Shown piece after piece: positions 42,619-54,941 of a DNA stretch of 64,000 nt. Below the pieces are notes generated by a model that was not told where the DNA came from, did no database searches, and was given only the letters and a program-made list of their open reading frames with translations. The DNA comes from an uncultured Litoreibacter sp. (lineage in GTDB: Bacteria > Pseudomonadota > Alphaproteobacteria > Rhodobacterales > Rhodobacteraceae): the NCBI RefSeq assembly GCF_947487515.1, contig NZ_CANKWO010000002.1:124001-188000 (forward strand), in the 5' to 3' direction. Position 1 is the first letter of the stretch. Each line of letters begins with the position of its first letter. The position numbers and the translations under genes were made by a program.

Positions 42619-43235
42619 GACAGGCGAGCCTCCAGTGCTTCGAGACCAGCTTTGGTGATAACCAAAGTGTCGCGTTTCAGGATGTCGAAGACATTCGCGC
42701 CCATAGTTGGCAGAACGTCCAGACCAGCGATGTTGCGGGCAGCTTGAACGAAGTCAGCATTCACGTCGGCACCGTCGATGATCAAAGCGCGCTTCCAGCC
42801 CAATTCCTTAACCTGTGCGGCCAAAGTTTTGGTTTTCACGTCTTTCACGTCGATGCTGTCGATGATGACCAGCTCGCCTGCAACCGCTTTGGCGGACAGG
42901 GCGTGCATCAGGCCAAGCTTACGAACCTTCTTAGGAAGATCGTGGCCGTGGCTGCGAGGTGTTGGGCCCTTGTAGACACCACCACCGCGGAAGATCGGAG
43001 CCGAACGCGCACCGTGACGTGCGCCACCAGTACCTTTTTGACGGTAGATCTTCTTGGTCGAGTAGTTCACTTCGGAACGGGTCTTCACCTTGTGCGTACC
43101 AGCCTGCGCGTTGTTGCGCTGCCAGCGAACCACACGGTGCAGGATGTCTGCACGTGGCTCCAAGCCGAAGATGGCGTCAGACAGCTCTACGGAGCCGGCC
43201 GATTTGCCGTCAAGTTTGATTGCATCAGCTTTCAT
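42615..43235 (-). CDS. rplD: 50S ribosomal protein L4
   Basis: [58 protein letters not shown]. Confidence 0.98.
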   Translation of the reverse strand: MKADAIKLDGKSAGSVELSDAIFGLEPRADILHRVVRWQRNNAQAGTHKVKTRSEVNYSTKKIYRQKGTGGARHGARSAPIFRGGGVYKGPTPRSHGHDLPKKVRKLGLMHALSAKAVAGELVIIDSIDVKDVKTKTLAAQVKELGWKRALIIDGADVNADFVQAARNIAGLDVLPTMGANVFDILKRDTLVITKAGLEALEARLS

Positions 43236-43965
43236 CGGACGCATCTCCTTCTGGGGCAGCAGCTTCAGCTGGTGCTTCAGTTACAGCGGCGGAACGCAAA
43301 GCGGCAGGGAAGACAACGGTGTCAGCCAAAGGCTTCTTCACGGCGTCTTTAACGGTGACCCAGCCACCTTTGGAACCAGGAACGGCGCCTTTGATCATGA
43401 TCAGACCGCGATCAACGTCAGTTTTGACAACTTGCAAGTTTTGCGTAGTCACGCGGGCAGCGCCCATGTGGCCGGCCATTTTCTTGCCTTTGAAAACCTT
43501 ACCAGGATCTTGACACTGACCGGTAGAGCCGTGCGAACGGTGAGAGATAGACACACCGTGTGTCGCGCGAAGACCGCCAAAGTTGTGACGCTTCATCGCA
43601 CCAGCGAAACCTTTACCAATCGAGGTGCCAGCTACGTCAACGTATTGGCCCTCAAAATAGTGCTCCGCGATGATTTCTTCACCAACGGGGATCAGGTTTT
43701 CCTCAGCAACGCGGAACTCAGCGACCTTGCGCTTAGGCTCCACCTTCGCAGCGGCGAAGTGGCCGCGCATAGCTTTGGATGTGCGTTTTGCTTTCGCTGT
43801 GCCAGCACCGAGCTGAACCGCTGTGTAGCCGTCCTTCTCCATTGTGCGGTTGGCAACAACTTCCAGCTTGTCGAGTTGAAGAACGGTTACAGGGATCTGC
43901 TTGCCGTCTTCCATGAAGAGGCGGGTCATGCCAACCTTCTTCGCAATTACACCAGAGCGCAACAT
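43225..43965 (-). CDS. rplC: 50S ribosomal protein L3
   Basis: [78 protein letters not shown]. Confidence 0.98.
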   Translation of the reverse strand: MLRSGVIAKKVGMTRLFMEDGKQIPVTVLQLDKLEVVANRTMEKDGYTAVQLGAGTAKAKRTSKAMRGHFAAAKVEPKRKVAEFRVAEENLIPVGEEIIAEHYFEGQYVDVAGTSIGKGFAGAMKRHNFGGLRATHGVSISHRSHGSTGQCQDPGKVFKGKKMAGHMGAARVTTQNLQVVKTDVDRGLIMIKGAVPGSKGGWVTVKDAVKKPLADTVVFPAALRSAAVTEAPAEAAAPEGDASDES

Positions 43966-43978
43966 TCAGTAGCCCTCC

Positions 43979-44290
43979 TTAAACCGAGATCTGGACGTCA
44001 ACGCCAGCAGCAAGGTCGAGCTTCATCAGCGCGTCCACAGTCTGCGGAGTTGGGTCAACGATGTCGAGCAGACGCTTGTGCGTACGGATCTCGAACTGAT
44101 CGCGGGATTTTTTGTCCACGTGTGGGCCACGCAGAACGGTGAATTTTTCAATCTTGTTTGGCAAAGGGATCGGGCCACGAACGTCAGCGCCGGTGCGCTT
44201 GGCTGTGTTAACGATCTCTTGAGTAGATGCATCAAGTACCCGGTAGTCGAATGCTTTCAGGCGGATGCGAATGTTTTGGCTTGCTGCCAT
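43979..44290 (-). CDS. rpsJ: 30S ribosomal protein S10
   Basis: [73 protein letters not shown]. Confidence 0.98.
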   Translation of the reverse strand: MAASQNIRIRLKAFDYRVLDASTQEIVNTAKRTGADVRGPIPLPNKIEKFTVLRGPHVDKKSRDQFEIRTHKRLLDIVDPTPQTVDALMKLDLAAGVDVQISV

Positions 44291-44415
44291 GACATATATC
44301 CCTCGAATGAGGTCTTAACGGATTGGAAGATACCAGCTCATCCGGCACCCTCATCGCGTCTATTTTCCAGAACAAAAGAAGGGCACGCATGGCGTACCCC
44401 TGTTCCGATGTGGGT

Positions 44416-44444
44416 GCTATAGGGCGAGTCGGCGGTTGTGGCAA
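44416..44444 (-). promoter_or_regulatory. Candidate S10 operon promoter
   Basis: Minus strand TTGCCA (44444-44439) -17 nt- TATAGC (44421-44416). Confidence 0.5.
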
Positions 44445-44445
44445 G

Positions 44446-44462
44446 GGGGTATTAAAACCCCC
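44446..44462 (-). terminator. Hairpin downstream of the 44476 gene
   Basis: GGGGGT-ATTAA-ACCCCC-type stem in caagggggtattaaaaccccctag. Confidence 0.45.
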
Positions 44463-44475
44463 TAGAGGTTTTACC

Positions 44476-44889
44476 TCAACTTATCTTGCAATCGCCTTTG
44501 GCACGAAAATCGTTCCCGTAACCTAGTGGTTTAGCAATCACGCTCACCTTGCCCGTATTTTTATGCAGCAAAGCTCTGTAATTGAACGCTGGTGTTCGCT
44601 GGTTCGATTTGCTTTTGGTACCGGTCAAAATCCAACGCAAAATCATTTTGTCCTGAGTGTTCCGAACCAATTTGGAACTCTTCACCTTACCGCCCATTTC
44701 TTCTGCGGTAGGTTTCAATAGTTCGATCGTTTTTTGAGTCGTATCAACTTCAATAATCGAAATTTTCGGAATCCACCCCCCGCTTTTGTGCATGTCTGTC
44801 ATAGTACAATTAAGAGTCATAGTCGCGGCAGAAGTGCTTGTTGCAAAAACCGAAGCAAAAATAGCGGCCAATACGGTGAGGCGTTTCAA
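44476..44889 (-). CDS. Hypothetical secreted protein
   Basis: Signal peptide MKRLTVLAAIFASVFATSTSAA; inserted between tuf and rpsJ. Confidence 0.6.
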   Translation of the reverse strand: MKRLTVLAAIFASVFATSTSAATMTLNCTMTDMHKSGGWIPKISIIEVDTTQKTIELLKPTAEEMGGKVKSSKLVRNTQDKMILRWILTGTKSKSNQRTPAFNYRALLHKNTGKVSVIAKPLGYGNDFRAKGDCKIS

Positions 44890-44979
44890 AATAAATCTCC
44901 TATTACAAACTCACTTTTATTCGCATGGGTTCTCTACACTGACAACAACCTTTTCAGAACATTCAAAAGAAAGAAGGCC

Positions 44980-45008
44980 GCCGCATTTCTGCGACGGCCT
45001 TTTTTTTA
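44980..45008. terminator. Terminator downstream of tuf
   Basis: GGCCGCCGCA-tttc-TGCGACGGCC TTTTTTTT. Confidence 0.85.
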
Positions 45009-45037
45009 GTAACAACCGAGTGGGTTCTCTGCTCTCA

Positions 45038-45101
45038 TCGTTCTTACGAACGACTACCGCAGGTCACCCACCGTCGCGTTTCGCTCAGCGAAACGGCGAC
45101 G
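45038..45101. repeat. Two stacked hairpins in the tuf 3' UTR
   Basis: TCGTTC-TTAC-GAACGA (45038-45053) and CGTCGCGTTTCGCT-C-AGCGAAACGGCGACG (45072-45101) ending at the tuf stop codon. Confidence 0.7.
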
Positions 45102-46277
45102 TTACTCAGTAATCTTAGACACAACGCCCGCGCCAACTGTGCGGCCGCCTTCGCGGATCGCGAAGCGCAGGCCTTGCTCCATCGCGATTGGTGCGATCAG
45201 CTCAACGTCGAACTTCAGGTTATCGCCTGGCATAACCATCTCGGTGCCAGCTGGAAGCTGAACTGTGCCGGTTACGTCAGTAGTCCGGAAGTAGAACTGT
45301 GGACGGTAGTTCGCGAAGAACGGTGTGTGACGACCGCCTTCTTCTTTGGTCAGAATATAGGCTTCTGCTTCGAACTTGGTGTGTGGAGTAACGGAGCCTG
45401 GCTTAACCAGAACCTGACCGCGCTCAACGCCGTCACGGTCGATGCCGCGCAACAGAACACCAACGTTATCGCCAGCTTCACCACGATCCAGCAGCTTGCG
45501 GAACATTTCAACACCAGTACAGGTGGTTTTCGCTGTGTCGCGGATACCAACGATGGACAGCTCGTCGCCCACGTTCACAACGCCACGCTCAACACGGCCA
45601 GTGACAACTGTACCACGGCCAGAGATCGAGAATACGTCCTCGATTGGCAGCAAGAACGGCTGGTCAACAGCGCGCTCTGGTGTTGGGATGTATTCGTCAA
45701 CAGCAGCCATCAACTTCTTGATCGACTCTTCACCGATTTCAGGTGTCTTGCCTTCCATAGCAGCCAGTGCGGAGCCAGGGATCACAGGAATGTCGTCGCC
45801 AGGGTAGTCGTAGGAAGACAGCAGTTCGCGGATTTCCATTTCAACCAGCTCAAGCAGCTCTTCGTCGTCTACTTGGTCAACTTTGTTCATGTAGACAACC
45901 ATCTTAGGGATGCCAACTTGGCGACCCAGCAGGATGTGCTCACGAGTTTGTGGCATTGGGCCGTCAGCCGCGTTCACAACCAAGATCGCGCCGTCCATTT
46001 GCGCCGCACCAGTGATCATGTTTTTCACGTAGTCAGCGTGGCCTGGGCAGTCAACGTGCGCGTAGTGACGTGTCTCTGTTTCATACTCAACGTGCGCTGT
46101 GGAGATCGTGATACCACGTGCTTTTTCTTCTGGCGCGCCGTCGATCTGGTCGTAGGCTTGGAAGTCGCCAAAGTACTTCGTGATTGCTGCTGTCAGCGTG
46201 GTTTTGCCGTGGTCAACGTGGCCGATTGTGCCGATGTTAACGTGCGGTTTAGAGCGTTCAAACTTTTCCTTAGCCAT
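45102..46277 (-). CDS. tuf: Elongation factor Tu
   Basis: [37 protein letters not shown]. Confidence 0.99.
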   Translation of the reverse strand: MAKEKFERSKPHVNIGTIGHVDHGKTTLTAAITKYFGDFQAYDQIDGAPEEKARGITISTAHVEYETETRHYAHVDCPGHADYVKNMITGAAQMDGAILVVNAADGPMPQTREHILLGRQVGIPKMVVYMNKVDQVDDEELLELVEMEIRELLSSYDYPGDDIPVIPGSALAAMEGKTPEIGEESIKKLMAAVDEYIPTPERAVDQPFLLPIEDVFSISGRGTVVTGRVERGVVNVGDELSIVGIRDTAKTTCTGVEMFRKLLDRGEAGDNVGVLLRGIDRDGVERGQVLVKPGSVTPHTKFEAEAYILTKEEGGRHTPFFANYRPQFYFRTTDVTGTVQLPAGTEMVMPGDNLKFDVELIAPIAMEQGLRFAIREGGRTVGAGVVSKITE

Positions 46278-46367
46278 GATGGCCTCCTGTTTATGTCTAT
46301 GTGCAGGTGGCGGGTTCGACCCGATACCTAAAAGGGAAACGATGCGCGCCCGAGGCGCGCACCGGAA

Positions 46368-48485
46368 TTATGCAAATTTGGCCTGAATTTCTTCAGAGAT
46401 CGCGTTTGGCACTGGCTCGTAGTGGTCGAACTGCATGGTGAAGTTCGCACGACCCGAAGACATCGAACGCAATGTGTTGATGTAGCCGAACATGTTCGCC
46501 AAAGGCACGAAGGCGTCGATGGCAATCGCGTTACCGCGAGCATCTTGACCCTGAACCTGACCACGACGTGATGTCAGATCACCGATGATACCACCTGTGT
46601 ATTCGTCAGGTGTCACAACTTCGACCTTCATCACTGGCTCCAGAAGTTTCGCGCCAGCTTTGCGCATACCTTCACGCATACACATACGTGCAGCGATCTC
46701 GAATGCCAGAATGCTGGAGTCAACGTCGTGGAACTTACCGTCGATCAAAGCAACTTTGAAGTCGATCACAGGGAAGCCAGCCAATGGGCCGCTGTCCATA
46801 ACCGAGTTGATGCCTTTTTCAACGCCAGGGATGTATTCCTTAGGAACAGCACCACCAACGATGCGGCTCTCGAAGGAGAACCCTTCGCCAGGCTCTGTCG
46901 GAGTGATGATCATCTTCACTTCGCCGAACTGACCAGACCCACCAGACTGCTTCTTGTGGGTGTAGCTGTGCTCGACTTCGTGACCGATAGTCTCACGGTA
47001 AGCAACCTGAGGCGCACCAATGTTGGCTTCAACTTTGAATTCGCGCTTCAGACGGTCCACGAGGATGTCGAGGTGAAGCTCGCCCATGCCCTTCATGATG
47101 GTTTGACCGGACTCAAGGTCGGTCTCAACACGGAAGGATGGATCCTCTGCAGCCAGACGTTGCAAACCAATCGACATTTTCTCTTGGTCGGCTTTTGTCT
47201 TAGGCTCAACGGCGATCTCGATCACTGGATCTGGGAACGTCATTGTTTCAAGAACAACCTGCTCTTTGTCGTCGGACAGAGTGTCACCCGTTGTGGTGTC
47301 TTTCAGACCGGCAAGCGCGATGATGTCACCAGCATATGCTTCGGTGATTTCGTCTTGCTTGTTGGAGTGCATCATAACCATACGGCCGATACGCTCTTTA
47401 CGACCTTTGGTTGTGTTCATCAGCGTGTCACCCTTGGCAAGTGTGCCAGAGTAGATACGTGTGAACGTCAGCGTGCCCATGTAAGGGTCGTTCATGATTT
47501 TGAACGCAAGGCCAGAGAATGCCATGTCATCATCCGCACGGCGGGCGATGTCACGTGTCTCTGTCTCATCGCCAGGCTTAAAGCCCATGTAGTCAACTAC
47601 GTCGAGCGGGCTCGGCAGGTAGTCAACAACAGCGTTGAGAAGCGGCTGAACGCCTTTGTTTTTGAACGCGGAGCCACCCAGAACCGGCACGAATGCCATT
47701 GCCAGTGTGCCCTTACGAAGCAATTTGCGCAGTGTTGGAACGTCAGGCTCGTTGCCTTCAAGGTATTCCATCATCGCGTCGTCGTCCATTTCGACGGCGG
47801 CTTCGATCATTTTGCCACGCCATTCGTTGGCCATATCTTGAAGCTCTGCACGGATTGGGCGTTTTTCCCAAGTCGCGCCGAGGTCTTCGCCGATGTAGAC
47901 CCACTCTTGCATGGTTACGAGGTCAACCAGACCTTCCAGCTCGGTTTCCGCGCCGATTGGCACGCCGACTGGAACAGCTGTTGCGCCTGTACGGTCTTCG
48001 ATCTGTGCAACACAGTTGAAGAAGTCCGCGCCGATCTTATCCATTTTGTTCACGAATACGATCCGTGGAACTTTGTAGCGATCAGCCTGACGCCAAACAG
48101 TTTCTGTCTGAGGCTCAACACCAGCGTTGCCATCCAGAACACAAACGGCACCATCGAGAACAGCCAAGGAACGCTCAACTTCAATAGTGAAGTCAACGTG
48201 ACCCGGAGTGTCGATGATGTTCATGCGGTGCTTAGGAGAATCCGGTGTTGTGCCGTCTTCTGTACGTTCCCAGAATGTCGTCGTCGCAGCGGAAGTAATT
48301 GTAATACCCCGTTCCTGCTCCTGCTCCATCCAGTCCATCGTTGCTGCGCCGTCGTGGACTTCGCCGATGTTGTGGGATTTGCCCGTGTAGTACAGGATCC
48401 GCTCGGAACAGGTGGTTTTACCTGCGTCGATGTGGGCCATGATACCAAAGTTGCGGTACAGCTCTAGTGGAAATTCGCGTGCCAT
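46368..48485 (-). CDS. fusA: Elongation factor G
   Basis: [69 protein letters not shown]. Confidence 0.99.
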   Translation of the reverse strand: MAREFPLELYRNFGIMAHIDAGKTTCSERILYYTGKSHNIGEVHDGAATMDWMEQEQERGITITSAATTTFWERTEDGTTPDSPKHRMNIIDTPGHVDFTIEVERSLAVLDGAVCVLDGNAGVEPQTETVWRQADRYKVPRIVFVNKMDKIGADFFNCVAQIEDRTGATAVPVGVPIGAETELEGLVDLVTMQEWVYIGEDLGATWEKRPIRAELQDMANEWRGKMIEAAVEMDDDAMMEYLEGNEPDVPTLRKLLRKGTLAMAFVPVLGGSAFKNKGVQPLLNAVVDYLPSPLDVVDYMGFKPGDETETRDIARRADDDMAFSGLAFKIMNDPYMGTLTFTRIYSGTLAKGDTLMNTTKGRKERIGRMVMMHSNKQDEITEAYAGDIIALAGLKDTTTGDTLSDDKEQVVLETMTFPDPVIEIAVEPKTKADQEKMSIGLQRLAAEDPSFRVETDLESGQTIMKGMGELHLDILVDRLKREFKVEANIGAPQVAYRETIGHEVEHSYTHKKQSGGSGQFGEVKMIITPTEPGEGFSFESRIVGGAVPKEYIPGVEKGINSVMDSGPLAGFPVIDFKVALIDGKFHDVDSSILAFEIAARMCMREGMRKAGAKLLEPVMKVEVVTPDEYTGGIIGDLTSRRGQVQGQDARGNAIAIDAFVPLANMFGYINTLRSMSSGRANFTMQFDHYEPVPNAISEEIQAKFA

Positions 48486-48500
48486 ATCAGGTGCGTCCCT

Positions 48501-48983
<483 letters not shown>

Positions 48984-49355
48984 TTACTTCGGACGCTTCG
49001 CGCCGTATTTCGAACGACGTTGTTTACGATCTTTAACGCCTTGGGTATCCAGAACACCGCGCAGGATGTGGTAACGGACACCCGGAAGGTCTTTTACACG
49101 ACCGCCGCGGATCAGAACCACAGAGTGCTCCTGAAGGTTGTGGCTTTCACCTGGAATGTAGGAGATGACCTCGAAGCCGTTTGTCAGGCGCACTTTGGCA
49201 ACCTTACGCATAGCGGAGTTCGGTTTCTTAGGTGTCGTTGTATAGACACGTGTGCAAACGCCACGCTTTTGCGGGCATTGCTCTAGGTGCTGAGACTTGG
49301 AAGTCTTGCGTTTTGGCTGGCGCGGTTTGCGGATCAGCTGTTGGATCGTTGGCAT
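48984..49355 (-). CDS. rpsL: 30S ribosomal protein S12
   Basis: [60 protein letters not shown]. Confidence 0.98.
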   Translation of the reverse strand: MPTIQQLIRKPRQPKRKTSKSQHLEQCPQKRGVCTRVYTTTPKKPNSAMRKVAKVRLTNGFEVISYIPGESHNLQEHSVVLIRGGRVKDLPGVRYHILRGVLDTQGVKDRKQRRSKYGAKRPK

Positions 49356-49579
49356 TGAGGATCGTCCCCTTGGTTTCAAACTCGTTTGGAACACACGCGC
49401 GTGCGCCCCGCTTAATTCTTGGTTGTGATTGCGCGTCCGCAAACACAAAGACCCGCATCGGGTTACCCTACCTGGGTTCCGAGCGGTGAGGTTACAGAGG
49501 ATCGGGACGAGTAAGTGTCCGGATCGTGACCACATAAATTTTGAGTACAAGCCGAGCGTTCCCCGACCTGCTTGCGCGC

Positions 49580-49608
49580 CTGATAAGCGGAGTCGCGCAA
49601 GGTGTCAA
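49580..49608 (-). promoter_or_regulatory. Candidate str operon promoter (rpsL-rpsG-fusA-tuf)
   Basis: Minus strand TTGACA (49608-49603) -17 nt- TATCAG (49585-49580). Confidence 0.6.
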
Positions 49609-49637
49609 CAGCAGCGGCCGCTTCGCGCAGTCCTGCG

Positions 49638-50549
49638 TCACCGTTGACGCACAGCTTTCCCCCGCCGCTTTGCCGCTACCCGTTCACGGTAGAGAGTAAA
49701 CAACCCCGTCGCGACAACGATTGCCGAGCCCAGCAGCGTCACCTCATCAGGCCAGTCCCCGAAGACAATCAGCCCAAGAAGCAAGGCCACGATAAGACTG
49801 GTATAACGAAACGGGGCAACAAAGCCGATTTCACCAAACCGCATTGCCGACACCGAGAAAACATAGCCCCCGATAACGAAGAAGCTTGCCCCGCCCAGCC
49901 ACATCGCTGAAGTCGCACTCAGGGGGGTCCATTGCTCTGTCAGGCTTCCAACTCCGCCAATAAGAAATACCCCGAAGGCCGCCGCCAGCGCGATCGTCAT
50001 TGAGGGAACCGACGATGATATGCGGCGCGCACAGAGATCCCGAATTGTAACGCAGGCGACTGCCAGCAGCACGTAGATGGAATAGACCGAAAACCCGCCA
50101 TCATCACCAAACAAGAAAGGTGGCTGCAGTATCAAGATCACGCCAATAAAGCCTACTAGAATTGCCAACAGGCGTTTCCAGCCCACAGCCTCACCCAAGA
50201 ACAACGCACCGGCCAAAGTGACGGTCAAAGGTAGGGCTTGTAGAATGGCCGTCACATCCGCAATCGGCATGTGATAAAGGGCGGATATAAAAAAGTAGGC
50301 CGAGCCAAGTTCTGCGACCGAACGCACCGCAATAAGCAGCTGATCCTTGCGGGCAAACTGCGCACGCAGCCCCCCCGAACGCCACGCCATAAACCCCAGA
50401 AAAAGCATCACCGGAACAGAGCGCAACATCAGCGCCTGAAACAACGGAACGTCACCAGACAGGGACTTCATGCAAACATCGTTCAACGTGAAAGCTGTCA
50501 TTGAGCCCATCATGAATAGGGCACCGCGAATGTTATCTGAAATGGCCAT
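49638..50549 (-). CDS. EamA/DMT-family transporter
   Basis: Ten hydrophobic segments; GALFMMGSMTAFTLNDVCMKSLSGDVPLFQALMLRSV. Confidence 0.85.
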   Translation of the reverse strand: MAISDNIRGALFMMGSMTAFTLNDVCMKSLSGDVPLFQALMLRSVPVMLFLGFMAWRSGGLRAQFARKDQLLIAVRSVAELGSAYFFISALYHMPIADVTAILQALPLTVTLAGALFLGEAVGWKRLLAILVGFIGVILILQPPFLFGDDGGFSVYSIYVLLAVACVTIRDLCARRISSSVPSMTIALAAAFGVFLIGGVGSLTEQWTPLSATSAMWLGGASFFVIGGYVFSVSAMRFGEIGFVAPFRYTSLIVALLLGLIVFGDWPDEVTLLGSAIVVATGLFTLYRERVAAKRRGKAVRQR

Positions 50550-50598
50550 GATTTCGCGAATATCATTGAAGCGCGCATCTAGATAGCACCAAAAGAAA

Positions 50599-50626
50599 AG
50601 CCCCCGCCGAATTCTCGGCGGGGGCT
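50599..50626 (-). terminator. Terminator downstream of rpoC
   Basis: AAGCCCCCGCCGA-att-TCGGCGGGGGCTT. Confidence 0.9.
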
Positions 50627-50650
50627 TCGTGATTTCACCTCAAGCAGGAC

Positions 50651-53600
50651 TTATTCGTCGCGGCTCTCTGGGGTTTCGACCATGATGGACGCCATTGGAT
50701 CGTCTGCGACGGTTTCCTCAGGGGCAGCCAATGCAAGAGCGGCTTCTGCCTCGGCCTTGCGGGCCTCGACAACCACATTGTCACGATCCGTAGCAATGCG
50801 GCGCATTTTTTGCGTCGCACCACCGGTACCAGCTGGGATCAGGCGGCCAACGATGACGTTCTCTTTTAAACCAATCAGTTTGTCACGTTTGCCCATTGTA
50901 GAGGCTTCCGTGAGAACGCGGGTCGTTTCTTGGAACGATGCAGCGGAGATAAACGAACGCGTTTGCAGCGACGCTTTGGTGATCCCCAGCAGGATAGGTT
51001 CGCCGGTTGCCGGCTCCCCACCTTTGGAAATCGCCTTCTCGTTGGCGGCATCAAACTCGGCCTTGTCAACGTGTTCGCCCTTCAAAAGTGTCGTCATCCC
51101 AGAGGATTGAACTTCCCACTTCTGCAGCATTTGACGCACGATAACTTCGATGTGTTTATCGTTAATCTTCACGCCTTGCAGACGGTACACGTCTTGGACT
51201 TCGTCGATCATGTAGTCGGCCAAAGCCTCAACACCCATAATGCCAAGGATATCATGCGGCGCAGGGTTGCCGTCCATGATGTAGTCACCTTTTTGCACGA
51301 AGTCGCCTTCGGCTACTGGGATGTGCTTCCCTTTTGGCACCATGTATTCGACTTTGTTGTCCGGATCCTCGGAGGACTCAATCGCGATGCGGCGCTTGTT
51401 TTTGTAGTCCTTGCCGAAGCGAACGTAGCCATCGATTTCCGCGATGATAGCGTGGTCTTTAGGGCGACGTGCCTCAAAGAGTTCAGCCACACGTGGAAGA
51501 CCACCGGTAATGTCCTTGGTTTTGGCACCCTCACGAGGGATACGCGCAACCACGTCACCGGCTTTGATGTCCTGACCGTCTTCGATCGACAGAATGGCGT
51601 CTACAGACATTGGGTAAGTGGCAGGGTTGCCATTTTCCAAACGCACAGGTTCGCCGTCAGGGCCTTCGATCAGCACTTCAGGTTTCAGCTCGTTGCCTTT
51701 TGGCGCTGCGCGCCAGTCCACAACGATCTTCTGTGTCATGCCGGTTGCGTCATCGGTCTCATCCTTAACGGCGATGCCGGAGATGAGGTCGACAAAACGG
51801 GCCTTACCGTCTTTTTCAGCGATGATTGGCAATGTGTACGGATCCCATTCAAATAGCTTGTCGCCGCGGGCCACTTTGGCCTTATCTTTGACGTGCAGTT
51901 TGGAGCCGTAGCCGATTTTGTGACGCGCGCGCTCGGTGCCGTTGGCATCGGTGATTGTGAGTTGCATGTTGCGCCCCATAACCACTTTTTCGCCTGCGGC
52001 GTTCTCAAGGATGGAGGCGTTCTCGAACGCGACCTTACCTTCTTGCGAAGCCTCAAGGAACGATTGCTGGCCACCCTGCGCAACACCACCAATGTGGAAC
52101 GTCCGCATTGTCAGCTGTGTACCAGGCTCACCGATCGACTGAGCAGCGATAATACCGACAGCTTCACCAGTGTTCACCAGCGTACCACGGGCCAAGTCGC
52201 GGCCGTAGCACATGGCGCAAACGCCTTCTTCAGCTTCACAGGTCAAAGGCGAACGCATACGGGCAGTTGGAATATCCGCCGCATCGATTGCGTCAGCTTT
52301 ACGCTCGTCGATCAGCTCGTCACGGGCGACGATGATTTCGTCCGTGCCAGGCATCAAGATGTCTTCTGCAGCTGTACGACCCAAGAGACGTTCACCGATG
52401 GAAGCCACAACTTCACCGTCATTCACCGCGGAGGATGCGTTGATGAAGTTTTCAGTGCCACAGTCATGCATGCGAACGATGCAATCTTGCGCCACGTCAA
52501 CCAGACGACGTGTCAGGTAACCGGAGTTCGCAGTCTTCAAAGCCGTATCCGACAGACCCTTACGGGCACCGTGGGTGGAGTTGAAGTACTCAAGAACGCT
52601 GAGGCCTTCTTTAAAGTTCGAGATGATCGGCGTCTCGATGATTTCACCGTTCGGCTTGGCCATAAGACCACGCATACCGCCCAGCTGTTTCATCTGAGTA
52701 ACCGAGCCACGCGCACCGGAGTGGGCCATCATGTAAACCGAGTTCGGTTCATTTTCAGCGCCCGCCTCATCACGACCAGAGTCAGAGATGTTAGACATCA
52801 TCGCGTCAGTCACTTGGTCGTTACATTTCGACCATGCATCGATGACTTTGTTGTACTTCTCGCCCTGCGTAATCAGGCCGTCCATGTACTGCTGTTCGAA
52901 CTCTTTGACCTGACCGCGTGTGCCGTCAACGATTGGCCATTTGGTGTCTGGGATCAGCATGTCGTCCTTACCGAACGAAATGCCCGCTTTAAACGCTTCG
53001 CGGAAACCCATGGTCATGATCTGGTCACAGAAGATTACGGACTCTTTCTGACCACAGTAGCGGTAGACAGTGTCAATAACCTGCTGAACTTCCTTCTTAC
53101 GCAGAAGGCGGTTCACCAGCGAGAACGGTGCTTTCGCGTTGATTGGCAACAAGGCACCCAAGCGGATACGACCCGGAGTGGTCTCGAAGCGCGTCAACAC
53201 CTCGTTCCCTTCCGCATCGATCTGCGGCAGGCGCGCTTGGATCTTGGCGTGCAAGTGAACCTCACCGGAATCCAGCGCGTGCTGAACTTCGTCGACATTC
53301 GAGAAGATCTTGCCTTCGCCAAGCATGCCTTCGCGTTCCATGGTGATGTAGTACAGACCAAGGATCATATCCTGCGATGGCACGATAATCGGAGCACCGT
53401 TCGCAGGGGACAGGACGTTGTTGGTCGACATCATCAGAACACGTGCTTCAAGCTGGGCTTCCAGCGAAAGAGGCACGTGAACAGCCATTTGGTCACCGTC
53501 GAAGTCGGCGTTAAAGGCCGAACAGACCAGCGGGTGCAGCTGGATGGCTTTCCCTTCGATCAGAACCGGCTCGAACGCTTGGATACCCAAACGGTGCAAT

Positions 53601-54892
53601 GTCGGCGCACGGTTCAGCATCACTGGGTGTTCGCGGATCACTTCGTCGAGGATGTCCCAAACTTCTGGACGCTCTTTTTCAACAAGCTTTTTCGCCTGCT
53701 TCACGGTGGAGGACAGACCTTTGGCCTCCAGACGCGAGTAGATGAACGGCTTGAACAGCTCGAGTGCCATCTTCTTGGGCAAACCACATTGATGCAATTT
53801 CAGCTCTGGGCCCGTCACAATGACCGAACGTCCAGAGAAGTCGACGCGCTTACCCAAAAGGTTCTGACGGAAGCGACCTTGCTTCCCTTTCAGCATGTCG
53901 GACAAGGACTTCAGCGGGCGCTTGTTGGCACCAGTGATAGTCCGGCCACGACGACCGTTGTCGAACAGCGCATCCACAGATTCCTGCAACATACGCTTTT
54001 CGTTGCGCACGATGATATCAGGTGCGCGAAGCTCGATCAGGCGCTTCAGGCGGTTGTTCCGGTTGATCACGCGGCGGTACAGGTCGTTCAGATCGGACGT
54101 CGCAAAGCGGCCGCCATCAAGTGGGACCAGCGGGCGCAGCTCTGGCGGGATCACAGGAACCACTGTCAGAACCATCCACTCTGGGCGGTTGCCGGATTCA
54201 AGGAAGTTCTCAACCAGTTTCAGACGTTTGATGATCTTCTTCGGCTTCAGCTCACCTGTGGCCTCTTTGAGGTCCTCACGCAACTGGTCAGCCTCTGCTT
54301 CCAGATCGATCGCAGCCAGCATTTCGCGGATCGCTTCTGCACCGATGTTGGCGGTGAAGGCGTCCATGCCATAGGCGTCTTGAGCGTCGAGGAACTCTTC
54401 CTCATTCATCAATTGGCCGTAAACAAGGTCAGTCAGACCCGGCTCGATGACAACGTAGTTCTCGAAGTAGAGAATACGTTCCAGATCACGCAGCGTCATA
54501 TCCAGCATCAGGCCGATCCGCGATGGAAGCGACTTGAGGAACCAGATGTGCGCTACTGGGGCTGCCAGCTCGATGTGGCCCATACGTTCGCGACGTACTT
54601 TTTGAAGCGTTACTTCGACACCACATTTCTCGCAGACAACGCCGCGATACTTCATGCGCTTATATTTACCGCACAGGCATTCGTAGTCTTTAACTGGGCC
54701 AAAGATGCGCGCGCAGAACAAGCCGTCCCGCTCTGGCTTGAACGTACGGTAGTTGATGGTTTCCGGCTTTTTGATCTCGCCGTAGGACCAGCTCAAGATA
54801 CGCTCGGGCGAGGCCAAAGAAACTTTGATTTCGTCAAAGCTCTTTGGTGCCGCGATCGGGTTGAACGGGTTGTTTGTCAGTTCCTGGTTCAT
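50651..54892 (-). CDS. rpoC: DNA-directed RNA polymerase beta' subunit
   Basis: [41 protein letters not shown]. Confidence 0.99.
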   Translation of the reverse strand: MNQELTNNPFNPIAAPKSFDEIKVSLASPERILSWSYGEIKKPETINYRTFKPERDGLFCARIFGPVKDYECLCGKYKRMKYRGVVCEKCGVEVTLQKVRRERMGHIELAAPVAHIWFLKSLPSRIGLMLDMTLRDLERILYFENYVVIEPGLTDLVYGQLMNEEEFLDAQDAYGMDAFTANIGAEAIREMLAAIDLEAEADQLREDLKEATGELKPKKIIKRLKLVENFLESGNRPEWMVLTVVPVIPPELRPLVPLDGGRFATSDLNDLYRRVINRNNRLKRLIELRAPDIIVRNEKRMLQESVDALFDNGRRGRTITGANKRPLKSLSDMLKGKQGRFRQNLLGKRVDFSGRSVIVTGPELKLHQCGLPKKMALELFKPFIYSRLEAKGLSSTVKQAKKLVEKERPEVWDILDEVIREHPVMLNRAPTLHRLGIQAFEPVLIEGKAIQLHPLVCSAFNADFDGDQMAVHVPLSLEAQLEARVLMMSTNNVLSPANGAPIIVPSQDMILGLYYITMEREGMLGEGKIFSNVDEVQHALDSGEVHLHAKIQARLPQIDAEGNEVLTRFETTPGRIRLGALLPINAKAPFSLVNRLLRKKEVQQVIDTVYRYCGQKESVIFCDQIMTMGFREAFKAGISFGKDDMLIPDTKWPIVDGTRGQVKEFEQQYMDGLITQGEKYNKVIDAWSKCNDQVTDAMMSNISDSGRDEAGAENEPNSVYMMAHSGARGSVTQMKQLGGMRGLMAKPNGEIIETPIISNFKEGLSVLEYFNSTHGARKGLSDTALKTANSGYLTRRLVDVAQDCIVRMHDCGTENFINASSAVNDGEVVASIGERLLGRTAAEDILMPGTDEIIVARDELIDERKADAIDAADIPTARMRSPLTCEAEEGVCAMCYGRDLARGTLVNTGEAVGIIAAQSIGEPGTQLTMRTFHIGGVAQGGQQSFLEASQEGKVAFENASILENAAGEKVVMGRNMQLTITDANGTERARHKIGYGSKLHVKDKAKVARGDKLFEWDPYTLPIIAEKDGKARFVDLISGIAVKDETDDATGMTQKIVVDWRAAPKGNELKPEVLIEGPDGEPVRLENGNPATYPMSVDAILSIEDGQDIKAGDVVARIPREGAKTKDITGGLPRVAELFEARRPKDHAIIAEIDGYVRFGKDYKNKRRIAIESSEDPDNKVEYMVPKGKHIPVAEGDFVQKGDYIMDGNPAPHDILGIMGVEALADYMIDEVQDVYRLQGVKINDKHIEVIVRQMLQKWEVQSSGMTTLLKGEHVDKAEFDAANEKAISKGGEPATGEPILLGITKASLQTRSFISAASFQETTRVLTEASTMGKRDKLIGLKENVIVGRLIPAGTGGATQKMRRIATDRDNVVVEARKAEAEAALALAAPEETVADDPMASIMVETPESRDE

Positions 54893-54941
54893 TTTGCGTC
54901 CTTACAAATTAGGGGATGGGTTGAGTGGGGCGCTCGGCGCC

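Noticed and set aside
45174-46331. 385-aa plus-strand ORF opposite tuf
   Set aside because: Same artefact.
46728-48467. 579-aa plus-strand ORF opposite fusA
   Set aside because: Same artefact; fusA on the minus strand is unambiguous.
49356-49550. N-terminal extension of the rpsL ORF
   Set aside because: S12 begins at [14 protein letters not shown]; extension is leader sequence.
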